A program made the position numbers and the translations under genes. Below are positions 17,903-27,627 of a DNA stretch of 64,000 nt, one piece after another. Origin of the DNA: Burkholderia sp. Bp8992 (GTDB lineage: Bacteria > Pseudomonadota > Gammaproteobacteria > Burkholderiales > Burkholderiaceae); NCBI RefSeq assembly GCF_003853705.1, contig NZ_QTQI01000018.1:1-64000 (forward strand), given 5' to 3'. The first letter of the stretch is position 1; every line of letters begins with the position of its first letter. Under the pieces are notes generated by a model that was given only the letters and a program-made list of their open reading frames with translations, was not told the DNA's origin and made no database searches.

Positions 17903-20332
17903 ATGCAATTCCCTGAATCCTGGTTGAGAACCTTTGTCGACCCGCAGCTGACGACCGACGAGCTGTCGCACGCGCTGACGATGGCGGGGCTCGAAGTCGA
18001 ATCGCTGAGCAAGGCTGCGCCGCCGACGTCGAAGATCGTCGTCGGCCGCGTGCTCGAAGTCGTCAAGCATCCGGATGCGGACAAGCTCAATGTCTGCCAG
18101 GTCGACGCCGGCACCGGCGCGACGCTGAACATCGTCTGCGGCGCGCCGAACGTCGCGCCCGGCATCAAGGTGCCGGTTGCATTGGTCGGCGCGGAACTGC
18201 CGCCGGCGGAAGAGGGCGGCAAGCCGTTCGCGATCAAGCTGTCGAAGCTGCGCGGCGTGGAGAGCCAGGGGATGCTGTGCTCGGCACGCGAACTGAAGCT
18301 GTCCGAGGACCACAGCGGCCTGCTGATCCTGCCGGAAGACACGCCGGTCGGTCAGGACATCCGCGAGACGCTCAATCTCGACGACACGATCTTCGAAATC
18401 AAGCTGACGCCGAACAAGGCCGACTGCCTGTCCGTGTTCGGCATCGCGCGCGAGACGTCCGCGATCACCGGCGCGCCGCTGACGCCGGTCGACATCCGCC
18501 CGGTGCGCGTCGAGCTCGACGAAACGCTGCCGGTGCGCATCGCCGCGCCCGATCTGTGCGGCCGCTTTTCGGGTCGCGTGATCCGCGGCGTGAACGCACA
18601 CGCGAAGACGCCGCAGTGGATGGTCGAGCGCCTCGAGCGGTCGGGCCAGCGCAGCGTGTCCGCGCTCGTCGACATCTCGAACTACGTGATGTTCGAACTC
18701 GGCCGCCCGTCGCACGTGTTCGATCTCGACAAGATCCACGGCGGCATCGAGGTGCGCTGGGGCAAGCGCGGCGAATCGCTGAAGCTGCTCAACGGCAACA
18801 CCGTCGAACTCGACGAAACGGTCGGCGTGATTGCGGACGACCGTCAGGTCGAGAGCCTGGCCGGCATCATGGGCGGCGACAGCACGGCCGTCACGCTCGA
18901 CACGACCAACATCTATCTCGAAGCCGCGTTCTGGTGGCCGGACAGCATCCGTGGCCGTGCGCGCAAGTACAACTTCTCGACCGACGCGGCCCATCGCTTC
19001 GAGCGCGGCGTCGATTACGCGACGACCGTCGAGCACGTCGAGCGCATCACGCAGCTGATTCTCGAGATCTGCGGCGGCAAGGCCGGCCCGGTCGACGACC
19101 AGTCGGTGAACCTGCCGCAGCGCGCGCCGGTGAAGATGCGCGTGTCGCGCGCGAACCGCATCATCGGCGTGAAGATCAGCGCCGACGAGATCGCCAGCAT
19201 CTTCACGCGCCTCGGCCTGTCGTTCGAGCGTGAAGACGACGCGTTCCTCGTCACGCCGCCGTCGCATCGCTTCGACATCGAGATCGAGGAAGACCTGATC
19301 GAGGAAGTGGCGCGCATCTACGGTTTCGAAAAGATTCCGGCGCGTCCGCCGGTTGCGACGAGCGAAATGCGCGCGACCAACGAGACGCGGCGCTCGATCC
19401 ACGACATCCGTCACGCGCTCGCCGCGCGCGACTACGCGGAAACCGTCAACTTCAGCTTCGTCGATGCGGAGTGGGAGCACGATTTCGCGGGCAACGACAA
19501 CCCGATCCGGTTGCTGAACCCGATCGCGAGCCAGCTTTCGGTGATGCGCACGACGCTGTTCGGCAGCCTGATCGCCGTGCTGCGCCACAACCTGAACCGC
19601 CGGGCCGATCGCGTGCGCGTGTTCGAATCGGGCCGCGTGTTCCTCGCCGATGCGTCGGTGAAGGCCGGCGAGCTGGCGGTCGAAGGTCATGCGCAGCCGA
19701 AGCGGGTCGGTGCGCTGGCATACGGTCCGGCAGTCGACGAGCAGTGGGGCGTCGCTACCCGCGCGGTCGATTTCTTCGACGTGAAGGGCGATCTCGAGGC
19801 GCTGCTGGCGCCGGCGGCCGCACGCTTCGTGAAGGCAGAGCATCCGGCCCTCCATCCGGGCCGCAGCGCACGCATCGAGGTCGATGGCCGCGCGGTCGGC
19901 TGGATCGGCGAGCTGCACCCGCGCCTGATGCAGAAGTACGAGCTGCCGCACGCGCCGGTGATGTTCGAGATCGATGCGGACGCGCTGATTGCACGGGCGC
20001 TGCCGGCACCGACCGACGTGTCGAAATTCCCGCCGGTCCGTCGCGATATCGCCGTGGTCGTCGATCAGGCAGTCGAGGTTCAGGCACTTTTCGACGAAAT
20101 GAAGAAGGCGCTTGCAGAAGAGGCCTGCCGATTCGTTCAGAAGGTTGTACTCTTCGACGAATTTCGTGCAAAATCAAATACTTCCGGTGGTCTTGCCGCG
20201 CACGAGAAGAGCCTTGCGTTCCGTGTGACGCTGCAGGACGCGGCTGGCACGCTACAGGACGAGGTCGTCGATCAGGCGATCCAGACGCTGGTCGAGCGGA
20301 TGGCTCGTGCCGGTGCGCGCCTGCGCGGCTAA
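17903..20332 (+). CDS. pheT: Phenylalanyl-tRNA synthetase beta subunit
   Basis: This 809-residue protein starts [20 protein letters not shown]. It has the OB-fold tRNA-binding segment early (ILEV-like [20 protein letters not shown]), the B3/B4 editing domain, the B5 DNA-binding-like domain ([20 protein letters not shown]) and the C-terminal anticodon-binding ferredoxin-like domain. Length is normal for the family. The gap to pheS is 96 bases. A UUCG-capped terminator follows its stop, before ihfA. Confidence 0.97.
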   Translation: MQFPESWLRTFVDPQLTTDELSHALTMAGLEVESLSKAAPPTSKIVVGRVLEVVKHPDADKLNVCQVDAGTGATLNIVCGAPNVAPGIKVPVALVGAELPPAEEGGKPFAIKLSKLRGVESQGMLCSARELKLSEDHSGLLILPEDTPVGQDIRETLNLDDTIFEIKLTPNKADCLSVFGIARETSAITGAPLTPVDIRPVRVELDETLPVRIAAPDLCGRFSGRVIRGVNAHAKTPQWMVERLERSGQRSVSALVDISNYVMFELGRPSHVFDLDKIHGGIEVRWGKRGESLKLLNGNTVELDETVGVIADDRQVESLAGIMGGDSTAVTLDTTNIYLEAAFWWPDSIRGRARKYNFSTDAAHRFERGVDYATTVEHVERITQLILEICGGKAGPVDDQSVNLPQRAPVKMRVSRANRIIGVKISADEIASIFTRLGLSFEREDDAFLVTPPSHRFDIEIEEDLIEEVARIYGFEKIPARPPVATSEMRATNETRRSIHDIRHALAARDYAETVNFSFVDAEWEHDFAGNDNPIRLLNPIASQLSVMRTTLFGSLIAVLRHNLNRRADRVRVFESGRVFLADASVKAGELAVEGHAQPKRVGALAYGPAVDEQWGVATRAVDFFDVKGDLEALLAPAAARFVKAEHPALHPGRSARIEVDGRAVGWIGELHPRLMQKYELPHAPVMFEIDADALIARALPAPTDVSKFPPVRRDIAVVVDQAVEVQALFDEMKKALAEEACRFVQKVVLFDEFRAKSNTSGGLAAHEKSLAFRVTLQDAAGTLQDEVVDQAIQTLVERMARAGARLRG

Positions 20333-20341
20333 GGAGAAGGC

Positions 20342-20365
20342 CCGCCCGTTCGCGGGCGGCTTTTT
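20342..20365 (+). terminator. Intrinsic terminator after pheT
   Basis: CCGCCCG / CGGGCGG (20342-20348 with 20353-20359) is capped by a TTCG tetraloop and followed after one C by TTTTT. It separates pheT from ihfA, so ihfA probably has some promoter of its own or depends on read-through. Confidence 0.8.
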
Positions 20366-20395
20366 CCCATCGTAAGTTTTGATTTAACGCGCTGT

Positions 20396-20791
20396 ATGGC
20401 AGATATGAACGACATGACCTCGAGTGAATTCGAAGCCCTCCTGACGGCGCAACGCAGCGCCATGAACCGCGACGCTTCGGCGGCGGCGTCCCCCGAGACG
20501 CCCACGCTGACGAAGGCGGAGCTGGCGGAGTTGCTGTTCGACAGCGTCGGGCTGAACAAGCGTGAAGCGAAGGACATGGTCGAGGCGTTTTTCGAGGTGA
20601 TCCGCGACGCGCTCGAAAACGGCGAGAGCGTCAAGCTGTCGGGATTCGGCAATTTCCAGTTGCGCGACAAGCCGCAGCGTCCGGGCCGCAATCCGAAGAC
20701 GGGCGAGGCGATTCCGATCGCGGCGCGCCGGGTGGTAACCTTCCACGCGAGCCAGAAGCTGAAGGCGCTGGTCGAAAACGGCACCGAGTAA
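20396..20791 (+). CDS. ihfA: Integration host factor alpha subunit
   Basis: This 131-residue protein has an IHF/HU core ([20 protein letters not shown], then [20 protein letters not shown] with the DNA-intercalating Pro-containing arm). About 38 residues rich in Ala, Ser and Met precede the core, compared with about two in E. coli IhfA. ATG 20396, 20405, 20414 and 20462 are all in frame, so the start is uncertain; 20405 (MNDMTSS) is a common choice. IHF bends DNA at regulatory sites. It follows pheST as in E. coli. Confidence 0.93.
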   Translation: MADMNDMTSSEFEALLTAQRSAMNRDASAAASPETPTLTKAELAELLFDSVGLNKREAKDMVEAFFEVIRDALENGESVKLSGFGNFQLRDKPQRPGRNPKTGEAIPIAARRVVTFHASQKLKALVENGTE

Positions 20792-20852
20792 GCGCCGCAC
20801 GCAGCAGTCTCCGCGCGGCCGCCGCGCACCCTTTACCGACGGTTAACCGACG

Positions 20853-21266
20853 ATGACCACTACGGTTGAGAAAGTCGTCTTGCCTCCGATTCCCGCGAAG
20901 CGCTACTTCACGATCGGTGAAGTCAGCGAACTGTGCGGGGTCAAGCCGCATGTGCTGCGTTATTGGGAACAGGAATTCACTCAGCTGCGTCCGGTGAAGC
21001 GGCGCGGCAATCGTCGCTATTACCAGCATCACGAAGTGCTGCTGATCCGGCGGATTCGCGAGTTGCTCTACGAGCAGGGATTCACGATCAACGGTGCGCG
21101 AAACCGGCTCGATTCGCCGGGTAGCGAGCGGGCCGCGGCGGAGCCGGTCGAACCCGAGCTGCAGGCCGCCGATGCGCGCGTACCGGGCAAGCCCGGCACC
21201 ACCGTCGACGTCGTCGCGCTGCGACAGGCGCTGCTCGACGTGATCGACGGACTGAAGCACGACTAA
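20853..21266 (+). CDS. MerR family transcriptional regulator
   Basis: This 137-residue protein has a winged-helix MerR DNA-binding domain (KRYFTIGEVSELCGVKPHVL, then RYWEQEFTQLRPVKRRGNRR). The C-terminal part is short and rich in Pro/Ala/Glu, with no metal-binding cysteines, so it is not a metal sensor of the MerR/CueR type. It follows ihfA by 61 bases, the order seen in many proteobacteria. A strong terminator closes the block. The ligand and targets are unknown. Confidence 0.9.
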   Translation: MTTTVEKVVLPPIPAKRYFTIGEVSELCGVKPHVLRYWEQEFTQLRPVKRRGNRRYYQHHEVLLIRRIRELLYEQGFTINGARNRLDSPGSERAAAEPVEPELQAADARVPGKPGTTVDVVALRQALLDVIDGLKHD

Positions 21267-21292
21267 GCGCCCAGCGCGAACGAGATCAAAGG

Positions 21293-21328
21293 AAAAGCCC
21301 GGTTGGCGACACGCCACCGGGCTTTTTT
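21293..21328 (+). terminator. Terminator after the MerR-type gene
   Basis: AAAAGCCCGG ... CCGGGCTTTT with an inner GGCG/CGCC pair and one bulged T, followed by six T. The A run on the other side allows it to act also for the minus-strand lipoprotein gene that ends at 21350. Confidence 0.88.
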
Positions 21329-21349
21329 CACGGGCGCCGCACATGCGCA

Positions 21350-23560
21350 TCAGCGCGACGCGAGCGGATTCTTCCGGCCCATGTCGACGACCAGCGTGCC
21401 GTCCGGCAACATCCGCACCGAACCCTGCGCGACCTGGCTGCGGTAGCCGTACAGGTCGAAGCGCATCGGGCCGGCCTCGGCCGAATTGCGGATCAGTGCG
21501 CGCACGTTCAGTTCGAGCACGTTGAACATCTTCATGTCGCCGCCTTCCATCCACATGTAGCTCGGTGCGTCGATCTGCGGTCGCTTCGGTGCGGGCGCGC
21601 CGGCGGCGCGCCGGAACGTGAGGCGCAACCCGTCGCGCTCGACCGTGGCCTGCCCGAGCTTGCCGTTCAGTATCGGCGGCGGGAACACGGTGTACTGGTC
21701 GAGCACGAGCGTGTCGCCGCGCAGTTCCGCGCCGCGCCGCTGCAGCGGCGTCAGCGACGCGAGCTCGATGCCGAGCGAGCGCAGGAGCTTCGCCTGCGGA
21801 ATGCCGAGCACCGACACCTGCGCAGGCTTGAACGCGAGGTGCCGGTCGTCGAGCACCGTCAGCGAGCCCTTCATGTCAGTCGGCAGCCAGACGCCCGGCA
21901 CGTGATTCCAGAGCTTGATGCCGCCCTGGACGCGCAGGTCCTGGCCGTCCGCGCTCAGTTGCAGGTCGTTCAGCGACCGCGGCGAGTAGTCGAGCAGGTA
22001 GCTGTTGAACAGCGCCGACATCGCCTTCCACGACTCGACGACCGTGCCGCCGAGAATGCGGATGTCGTACTGGTTCGGATCGTCGAGATCGACGGGTTCG
22101 CCGGGCCGCTTCGACACGAGTTCGACGTCGAGATCCTCGACATGGAAGCCGATGTCGCCGGACAGGTTGAAGTCGACGTTACGCAGATGGATCGTCGGAT
22201 TGCGGTTCGACACGTGCCGTTCATTGAATGTCGTGGTCGACGTGCGCCGCATCGCGACCTTCTGCATGCCGGGATGCACCGCGTCTGCCGCGAGCGCATA
22301 GGCTTCCCAGTGCTGGCGCACGTCGCGCAGCGCAGTCTGCTGCGCGGCGAGGAAGCTGTCGTTCAGGCGCGCGGTCGCGTTGCCGAGCTGTGCGCCGCTG
22401 GCGGGGCCCGTGTACGAAGGCATCCGGATCGCCATCGCACCGCTTTCGTCGAAATTGAAGTAGCCGGCCGACACCTGGTCGCGATAGTGATACAGGTCGA
22501 ACACGAACGTCTGGTCGCGCTTCGTCGGATCGACCGGACCGATCAGGATGTCCGCGTTCATCGGCATCGAGCGCATGAACTTCACGTCGCCGCCGCGGAT
22601 GTACATCGCCTGCTGCGGCGCGTTCGCGGGCATCGCGAAGCCGGCATGCGTGCCGTCGTCGAGCTTCAGGTCGAGGCCGGTCGGCGTCACGCGCAGTGCG
22701 GTGATCGTGAGTTTCAGGCGCGGCGGCGGCATCAGCTTGTCGACCGCCATCACGAGATCGTCGCCGGCGAGCTGCGCGATCGGGGTCTGCACCTTCAGCA
22801 GGTCGGCCATCTTCACGTTGGCCGCGCGCATCACCGGCTGTGCGTTGATGCCCGACACGCGCACGCCGGTCGGGTGGAATACGAGCTGGCTGCCGTCGCG
22901 GATCGCGAGCGTGCCGGTCAGCGAGAACGGCACCCAGCCGTCGCGCTGCATCTCGCCTTGCAGATGGATCACGCCGTCGCCGGCCGAGACGGCCAGCTTG
23001 CGCAGCGGTGCGTTGCGATAACCGAAGATATAGGTGTTGAAGAGGGCGGTCAGCTTCGCGTTGTCGAGCGTGACCGTGCCTTCGTGGACGTCGATCTGGA
23101 AGCTCGTCGGATCGTCGAACACGATCGGCGCGCCGGCCTGCGTCGGCACGAGCGTGGCCGACAGCTGATGGATGAAGAAACCGAGGTTGTTGACGATGCG
23201 GAAATCGACATCGCGCAGGAACGTCATCGCGCCGTTCTGGCCCGAGTCGCGCAGCGTGAACGGGCGTGGCTGCGTGAGGCTGAGCGACGCGACCGACGGC
23301 ACGGTGCGCGCGACCTGCTGCTCGCGCGCGAGGCGTTCTGCCTTGGTGCGTTCGATCTTCGTCGATGCGACCGGCGTATTGCCGTCGCGCTGCGCGGCCG
23401 ATTCCGCACAGCCGGCGCAGAGCAGCGCGAGCGCAAGCGCGCCGCAGCCGAACACGCGGGACGCGGTGTGCGACATCGGGGCGGCCGCGCGTCGCCGGCC
23501 GGACATCCAGTTGAAAATTGCCAAAGGCGAGCGATGGCCGCGCCGGACCGCATTCCGCAT
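21350..23560 (-). CDS. Large lipoprotein with two copies of one unknown domain
   Basis: The protein has 736 residues from ATG 23560 (GGAGACAGACG upstream). A hydrophobic stretch ends in LLCAGC, with Cys51 as the likely lipidated residue. Residues about 113-383 and 456-725 are diverged copies of the same domain. Matching blocks include VDFRIVNNLGFFI with VDFNLSGDIGFHV, FDDPTSFQIDVHEGTV with LDDPNQYDIRILGGTV, TALFNTYIFGY with SALFNSYLLDY, and the ends FDLYHYRDQVSAGYF with FDLYGYRSQVAQGSV. I do not recognise the domain. It is probably envelope-anchored. The shorter start 23476 (MSHTASRV) would give a more normal signal peptide. Confidence 0.78.
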   Translation of the reverse strand: MRNAVRRGHRSPLAIFNWMSGRRRAAAPMSHTASRVFGCGALALALLCAGCAESAAQRDGNTPVASTKIERTKAERLAREQQVARTVPSVASLSLTQPRPFTLRDSGQNGAMTFLRDVDFRIVNNLGFFIHQLSATLVPTQAGAPIVFDDPTSFQIDVHEGTVTLDNAKLTALFNTYIFGYRNAPLRKLAVSAGDGVIHLQGEMQRDGWVPFSLTGTLAIRDGSQLVFHPTGVRVSGINAQPVMRAANVKMADLLKVQTPIAQLAGDDLVMAVDKLMPPPRLKLTITALRVTPTGLDLKLDDGTHAGFAMPANAPQQAMYIRGGDVKFMRSMPMNADILIGPVDPTKRDQTFVFDLYHYRDQVSAGYFNFDESGAMAIRMPSYTGPASGAQLGNATARLNDSFLAAQQTALRDVRQHWEAYALAADAVHPGMQKVAMRRTSTTTFNERHVSNRNPTIHLRNVDFNLSGDIGFHVEDLDVELVSKRPGEPVDLDDPNQYDIRILGGTVVESWKAMSALFNSYLLDYSPRSLNDLQLSADGQDLRVQGGIKLWNHVPGVWLPTDMKGSLTVLDDRHLAFKPAQVSVLGIPQAKLLRSLGIELASLTPLQRRGAELRGDTLVLDQYTVFPPPILNGKLGQATVERDGLRLTFRRAAGAPAPKRPQIDAPSYMWMEGGDMKMFNVLELNVRALIRNSAEAGPMRFDLYGYRSQVAQGSVRMLPDGTLVVDMGRKNPLASR

Positions 23561-23853
23561 CGTCTGTCTCCATGTCTTGTCGTGATCGACGGCGGCGCGC
23601 GCCACTGCACGGCGCGAACGTCGATGCCGTGCAGTGTGTCATAGCGCGCTAGAGCGGCGTTACCAAACAACGGGCGCCCGGGGCCGCGGCGCCGACGGGC
23701 TGCGGGACAATGGATTCGCGGTGATCGGGCGATTGGATCAAACGGTCGTTTGGTTTTTGCCTCGTGTCGGCCGGCGCCTTTTGCGGGGCCGGGCAAATCC
23801 GTCGCGAGCCTTGGCCGGCGCGGGTTTGCCCGGATGGGCGAGGCGGCGGCCGG

Positions 23854-24732
23854 TCAGACCAGCAGGCGCTGCCGGATCGCGTTCTGCGTGGCCGGGTCGA
23901 GTTGCAGGCCGTTCTCGATATACGACGTCATCGACCCGTACGACGCCGTGACCTGATCGAATGCCGCCTGCAGATAGTCGGCGTGCGCGCCTTGCAGCGC
24001 GGTCATCATGTCCGCGGCATTCTGGCCGCCGGCTTTTTGGGCCTGGGCGATGGAGGCGGCGATTTCTGCCGCGCTGTAGACATTGGTCAGCAGGTAGTCG
24101 TCGACGATCGTGTGCTGCGGGACGCCGATGATCGTGTGCAGGATGGCGGTTGCCCAGCCGGTGCGATCCTTGCCGGCCGTACAGTGGAACACCCGGTTTT
24201 CATCCGTGCCGGCGAAACCGGTGAACAGCGCGTGATAGCTCGCACGTGCGGTGTCCGACGTCACGAACGCGCGGTACATGCTCAGCATGAAAGCGGTCGC
24301 TGTCGCGCCGCTGGTCGGCAATGGGTCGATGCTGGCGGCGCCGAGCACGTTGAGGTTTTGCCACGTGGCGCCGGCGAGCATCACATCCGGTTGCGTCTTG
24401 ATTTCGGCGGGCGTGCGCAGGTCGCAGATCTGCTTGATGCCGAGCGTGCCGACGGTCGCGACGTCGGCGCTGGACAGCGCGAGCGCAGACGACCGATAGA
24501 TCACGCCTTTCTTCATCTTCGCGCCGCCGGTCGTGACATAGCCGGTGCCGTCCGGGCCGGCCGTGTCGCGAAAGTTCGCTGCGGAGGCCAGCCGCGGCGT
24601 CGTGACCGGCGCGACCGAGATGGAGTCGCCGCCGCATGCCGACAGCAGCGACGCGCTCCCCAGCGCGACGCCTATGGTGCCGGCGCTGAGCCGGAGAAAT
24701 TGTCGACGGGAGATTTCGTTGTTCTGATGCAT
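23854..24732 (-). CDS. Exported tyrosine/dual-specificity protein phosphatase (Tat-type lipoprotein signal)
   Basis: This 292-residue protein has a twin-arginine motif SRRQFLRLSAG at residues 8-18 and a lipobox-like LLSAC ending at Cys33. The catalytic P-loop is HCTAGKDRTG at residues 183-192 (nucleophile Cys184, Arg190). The Lys-Asp in KDRTG places it with the Tyr3/SIW14-like family, which includes phosphatases acting on phosphotyrosine or on phosphoinositides. NFRDTAG and RSSALALSSAD are further family blocks. The location would be periplasmic or membrane-anchored. It is divergent from the methyltransferase. Confidence 0.85.
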   Translation of the reverse strand: MHQNNEISRRQFLRLSAGTIGVALGSASLLSACGGDSISVAPVTTPRLASAANFRDTAGPDGTGYVTTGGAKMKKGVIYRSSALALSSADVATVGTLGIKQICDLRTPAEIKTQPDVMLAGATWQNLNVLGAASIDPLPTSGATATAFMLSMYRAFVTSDTARASYHALFTGFAGTDENRVFHCTAGKDRTGWATAILHTIIGVPQHTIVDDYLLTNVYSAAEIAASIAQAQKAGGQNAADMMTALQGAHADYLQAAFDQVTASYGSMTSYIENGLQLDPATQNAIRQRLLV

Positions 24733-25060
24733 TCAATGCCCTTTGTCGAAGACGGTTACAAGATGCTGCGACCGCCGCGTGACCGAAGCCGCCTCCTGTC
24801 TCGCGCAACGCGGCAAAGCCGGGCGGGCCGGATCGATCGGCGTGCAGTCGGACGGTTCGCCGGGCGTGTCGATCTCGCGCCGGCTAACCGCACGGTAGCG
24901 ATTTACGGTGAATCGGCCATCGTCCTTTTCGATTAGGGGCGTATGTGGGGAGGGCGGCGCGGGCCGTGCATCAACGGATACGATCGGTGTTGACGGCGAG
25001 GTAAGATCGGTGTCAGTGGCTGGTTCGATCACAACACGGTAGCCATCACGGGGAAGCGCC
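24733..25060. other. Divergent intergenic region, phosphatase/methyltransferase
   Basis: These 328 bases hold no gene I can support. GATCGGTGT occurs twice, near 24984 and 25006, close to the methyltransferase start, and could be a direct-repeat regulatory site. No convincing promoter hexamer pair was found. Confidence 0.3.
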
Positions 25061-25774
25061 ATGGATCTCAAGGAAGTCGACGTACTGGGTGCGGCGGTAG
25101 GCGATCACTGGTACTACGCGTCGAAGGCGAGCGCGATCCGGCGGTTCCTGGGCGGGGCGGGCGCGAACCGGATCCTCGACGTCGGGGCGGGCTCCGGCTT
25201 TTTCTCGAAGCACTTGCTGGAGCGCACGCAGGCATCGGAAGCATGGTGTGTCGATACGAGCTACGCCGGCGACACCGACGAGGAGACGGCCGGCAAGCCC
25301 ATCCACTTTCGACGATCCGTCGAACGGTTCGATGCCGATCTCGTGTTGCTGATGGACGTGCTCGAGCATGTCGACGACGACGTCGGGCTGCTGACGCAGT
25401 ACGTGAAGGGCGCGCCTTCGGGCAGCCGGTTCCTGATCACGGTGCCCGCATTCCAGTTCCTCTGGAGCGGCCATGACGATTTTCTCGAGCACAAGCGTCG
25501 CTATACGCTTGGCAGTCTCGAGGATGTGGTGCGTCGCGCGGGGCTCGACGTCGAGCACGGCGCCTATTACTTCGGTCTCACGTTTCCGCTGGCGGCCGCG
25601 TTGCGGCTCGGCGAGCGGGCGCGTCGGCAGCCGCGCGCGCCGGCATCGCAACTGCGCCGTCACCATCCGCTCGTCAACGGCCTGCTCAAGACGATCTGTC
25701 GCATCGAGTTGCCGATGTTCCGCTTCAATCGCGTCGCAGGATTGACGGTCATCTGTGTCGCGCGCAAGCGGTGA
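25061..25774 (+). CDS. Class I SAM-dependent methyltransferase
   Basis: This 237-residue protein has motif I ILDVGAGSGFFSKHLL, the SAM-binding loop, and the post-motif LLMDVLEHVDDDVGLL. These give a Methyltransf_11/23-type Rossmann fold. The HDDFLEHKRRYTLGSLEDVV region resembles sugar- or lipid-linked methyltransferases, but the substrate is not known. It stands alone on the plus strand and is followed by tRNA-Pro. Confidence 0.87.
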   Translation: MDLKEVDVLGAAVGDHWYYASKASAIRRFLGGAGANRILDVGAGSGFFSKHLLERTQASEAWCVDTSYAGDTDEETAGKPIHFRRSVERFDADLVLLMDVLEHVDDDVGLLTQYVKGAPSGSRFLITVPAFQFLWSGHDDFLEHKRRYTLGSLEDVVRRAGLDVEHGAYYFGLTFPLAAALRLGERARRQPRAPASQLRRHHPLVNGLLKTICRIELPMFRFNRVAGLTVICVARKR

Positions 25775-25917
25775 ATGCGATGTAACGATCAGGCGGTTGG
25801 CGCGCAGGGCGTACCGCCATGCGCACTCGCACATGCATCGGTGCGGCCACGCCAAAAAATTTCACAAGAACATTCACAAAATGCATGCGACCCGTTCTAA
25901 ATCGGGAAACTGTCTGT

Positions 25918-25923
25918 TATAAT
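25918..25923 (+). promoter_or_regulatory. Probable -10 element of tRNA-Pro
   Basis: A perfect TATAAT lies 11 bases before the tRNA 5' end. The -35 at 17-base spacing (TTCTAA) is weak. Confidence 0.55.
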
Positions 25924-25933
25924 TTTTTTCTTT

Positions 25934-26010
<77 letters not shown>

Positions 26011-26017
26011 GACAAAG

Positions 26018-26052
26018 AACCCGCGTCAGTTCAGGCTGACGCGGGTTTTTTC
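26018..26052 (+). terminator. Terminator after tRNA-Pro
   Basis: The perfect 12-base stem AACCCGCGTCAG / CTGACGCGGGTT (26018-26029 with 26036-26047) with a six-base loop is followed by TTTTT. Confidence 0.9.
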
Positions 26053-26067
26053 TTGCCGGTCGCTTTT

Positions 26068-26097
26068 TTGCACATCGCGGCGCGGCCCCGGTAAAAT
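26068..26097 (+). promoter_or_regulatory. Sigma-70 promoter of bamC
   Basis: TTGCAC at 26068-26073 and TAAAAT at 26092-26097 are separated by 18 bases. The start of bamC is 55 bases downstream, and a terminator lies just upstream. Confidence 0.6.
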
Positions 26098-26151
26098 GCA
26101 AGGTTGATCCACGGAAAGCGCCGTGATTTAGCGGAAGAGGATTCCCCGAAC

Positions 26152-27360
26152 ATGACTGATCTTCGTCTTACCATGCGGTTCGCTGCAGTGCTCGCCACCG
26201 GCGCGCTCGTCGCCGGTTGCGGTACGTCGTCGCCCACGAAAGTGGACTACAAGAGCGATTCGAAATCGAAGGAAGCGTCGCTCGCAGTGCCGCCCAACAT
26301 GCTCGACGAGACGGCCGATCAGCGTTCGCTGCCGCCGCAGGGCGGCGCGACTTCCCTGTCTGCGCTTCAGCAGGTCCAGCAGGCAGCGCCTGCGCTGGAC
26401 ACTGTCGCACCGCCCGTGGCCGGCATGCATATCCAGCGCGACGGCACCGAGAGCTGGCTCGTGATCGACGGCAAGCAGCCGGCCGACATCTGGCCGCAGG
26501 TTCGCCGGTTCTGGCAGGAGCAGGGCTTCCTGCTCGTGGTCGACCAGCGCGACAAGGGCGTGATGGAAACCGACTGGAACGAAACCCATCCGCAGATCAA
26601 CGACGGCCTGATCCGCAGCGTGATCTCGAAGGCGATGGGCAACTCGTACGTGACGGCCGAGCGCAACAAGTACCGCACGCGCCTCGATTCGGCGCCGAAC
26701 GGCGGCACCTACGTGTTCATCAGCCAGAAGGGCATGCGCGAGGCGATCACGGGCGCGAACAACGATTCGAGCAAGTGGGAACCGAAGCCGAACGATCCGG
26801 CGCTCGAAACCGAATACCTGAAGCGGCTGATGGCCGTGCTCGCGCAGAATGCGCAGCGCGCGAAGAACGGCGAGCCGCCGATCGCGAACATCAAGGACAA
26901 CACGGTACCGACGGAGAAGAAGGCCGACGCCGATGCATCGTCGAAGGCTGCCGCGGCGATCGCCGCGCAGAACGTCTCGCGCACGTCGGCGCAGGGCAAC
27001 GACGCGGCCGACGCGGCCGTGCCGTCCGAAGTCACGCTCGGCGAGCCGTACGACCGCTCGTGGCTGCACGTCGGCCTCGCGCTCGATCGCGCGAACTTCA
27101 CGGTGGACGATCGCGATCGCACGAAGGGCCTGTATTTCGTGCGCTATGTCGATCCGAAGGATCTGACCTCGGCCGAGCAGGGCTTCTGGAGCCAGCTGTT
27201 CCACGGCAAGAAGGAAAAGCAGGCGAAGCAGTACCGCGTCAACGTGAAGGCGCTCACGGCCGACCAGACGCGCGTTGCGATCGTCGACGATGCAGGTGCG
27301 ATCGACACGTCGTCGCCGGCACGCCAGATCATGGGGCTGCTCGTGAACCAGCTTCGCTGA
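26152..27360 (+). CDS. bamC: Outer membrane protein assembly factor BamC (NlpB-type lipoprotein)
   Basis: The protein has 402 residues from ATG 26152 (MTDLRLTMRF). The signal peptide ends in the lipobox ALVAGC. The N-terminal mature part (YKSDSKSKEASLAVPPNML) matches the BamC segment that binds BamD, and two helix-grip domains follow (TESWLVIDGKQPADIWPQVR and VTLGEPYDRSWLHVGLALDR). BamC is an accessory lipoprotein of the beta-barrel assembly machine. In many relatives it lies beside dapA; here tRNA-Pro is upstream. A terminator follows. Confidence 0.9.
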   Translation: MTDLRLTMRFAAVLATGALVAGCGTSSPTKVDYKSDSKSKEASLAVPPNMLDETADQRSLPPQGGATSLSALQQVQQAAPALDTVAPPVAGMHIQRDGTESWLVIDGKQPADIWPQVRRFWQEQGFLLVVDQRDKGVMETDWNETHPQINDGLIRSVISKAMGNSYVTAERNKYRTRLDSAPNGGTYVFISQKGMREAITGANNDSSKWEPKPNDPALETEYLKRLMAVLAQNAQRAKNGEPPIANIKDNTVPTEKKADADASSKAAAAIAAQNVSRTSAQGNDAADAAVPSEVTLGEPYDRSWLHVGLALDRANFTVDDRDRTKGLYFVRYVDPKDLTSAEQGFWSQLFHGKKEKQAKQYRVNVKALTADQTRVAIVDDAGAIDTSSPARQIMGLLVNQLR

Positions 27361-27384
27361 TCACGGTCCTTCCCTGCATCACTG

Positions 27385-27413
27385 AAAAGCCCGCCTTTCG
27401 GCGGGCTTTTTTC
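27385..27413 (+). terminator. Terminator after bamC
   Basis: AAGCCCGCC / GGCGGGCTT (27387-27395 with 27400-27408) with loop TTTC is followed by a T run. Confidence 0.9.
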
Positions 27414-27571
27414 TTGGCCGTCCACTCCTGCATGCAGGTGTGCGAGCGGGTCGGTCCCTCCTCGTGACGTTACGTAACATCCGTGCGTTACGGCGGCAGA
27501 ACACGTGTCACATTGTCGCCAACGTCAAAAAATCTCCTTTTAAATCAATGGAATGACTGGTGTGTGAGGGC

Positions 27572-27587
27572 TGGCATGCAACCTGCT
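27572..27587 (+). promoter_or_regulatory. Sigma-54 (-24/-12) promoter candidate
   Basis: TGGCATGCAACCTGCT matches the TGGCACG-N4-TTGCW consensus at all but two defined positions and has the required ten bases between GG (27573-27574) and GC (27585-27586). The predicted start is near 27598. A palindrome GTTACGTAAC at 27469-27478, about 110 bases upstream, could be the enhancer-binding site. No other sigma-54-like match was noticed in this window. Confidence 0.55.
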
Positions 27588-27627
27588 TTATATATTGGAA
27601 TTGTTGAAACAGGGAGGATGACGTCAG

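Noticed and set aside
16652-19951. 1,099-codon minus-strand open frame across pheS and pheT
   Set aside because: It is the antisense shadow of two certain synthetase genes. High GC keeps the opposite frame open, its protein is Arg/His/Asp-rich with no recognisable domain, and no ribosome site was seen.
21839-23644. 601-codon plus-strand frame over the duplicated lipoprotein gene
   Set aside because: The minus strand has a ribosome site, lipoprotein signal and an internal duplication at protein level. The plus frame has none.
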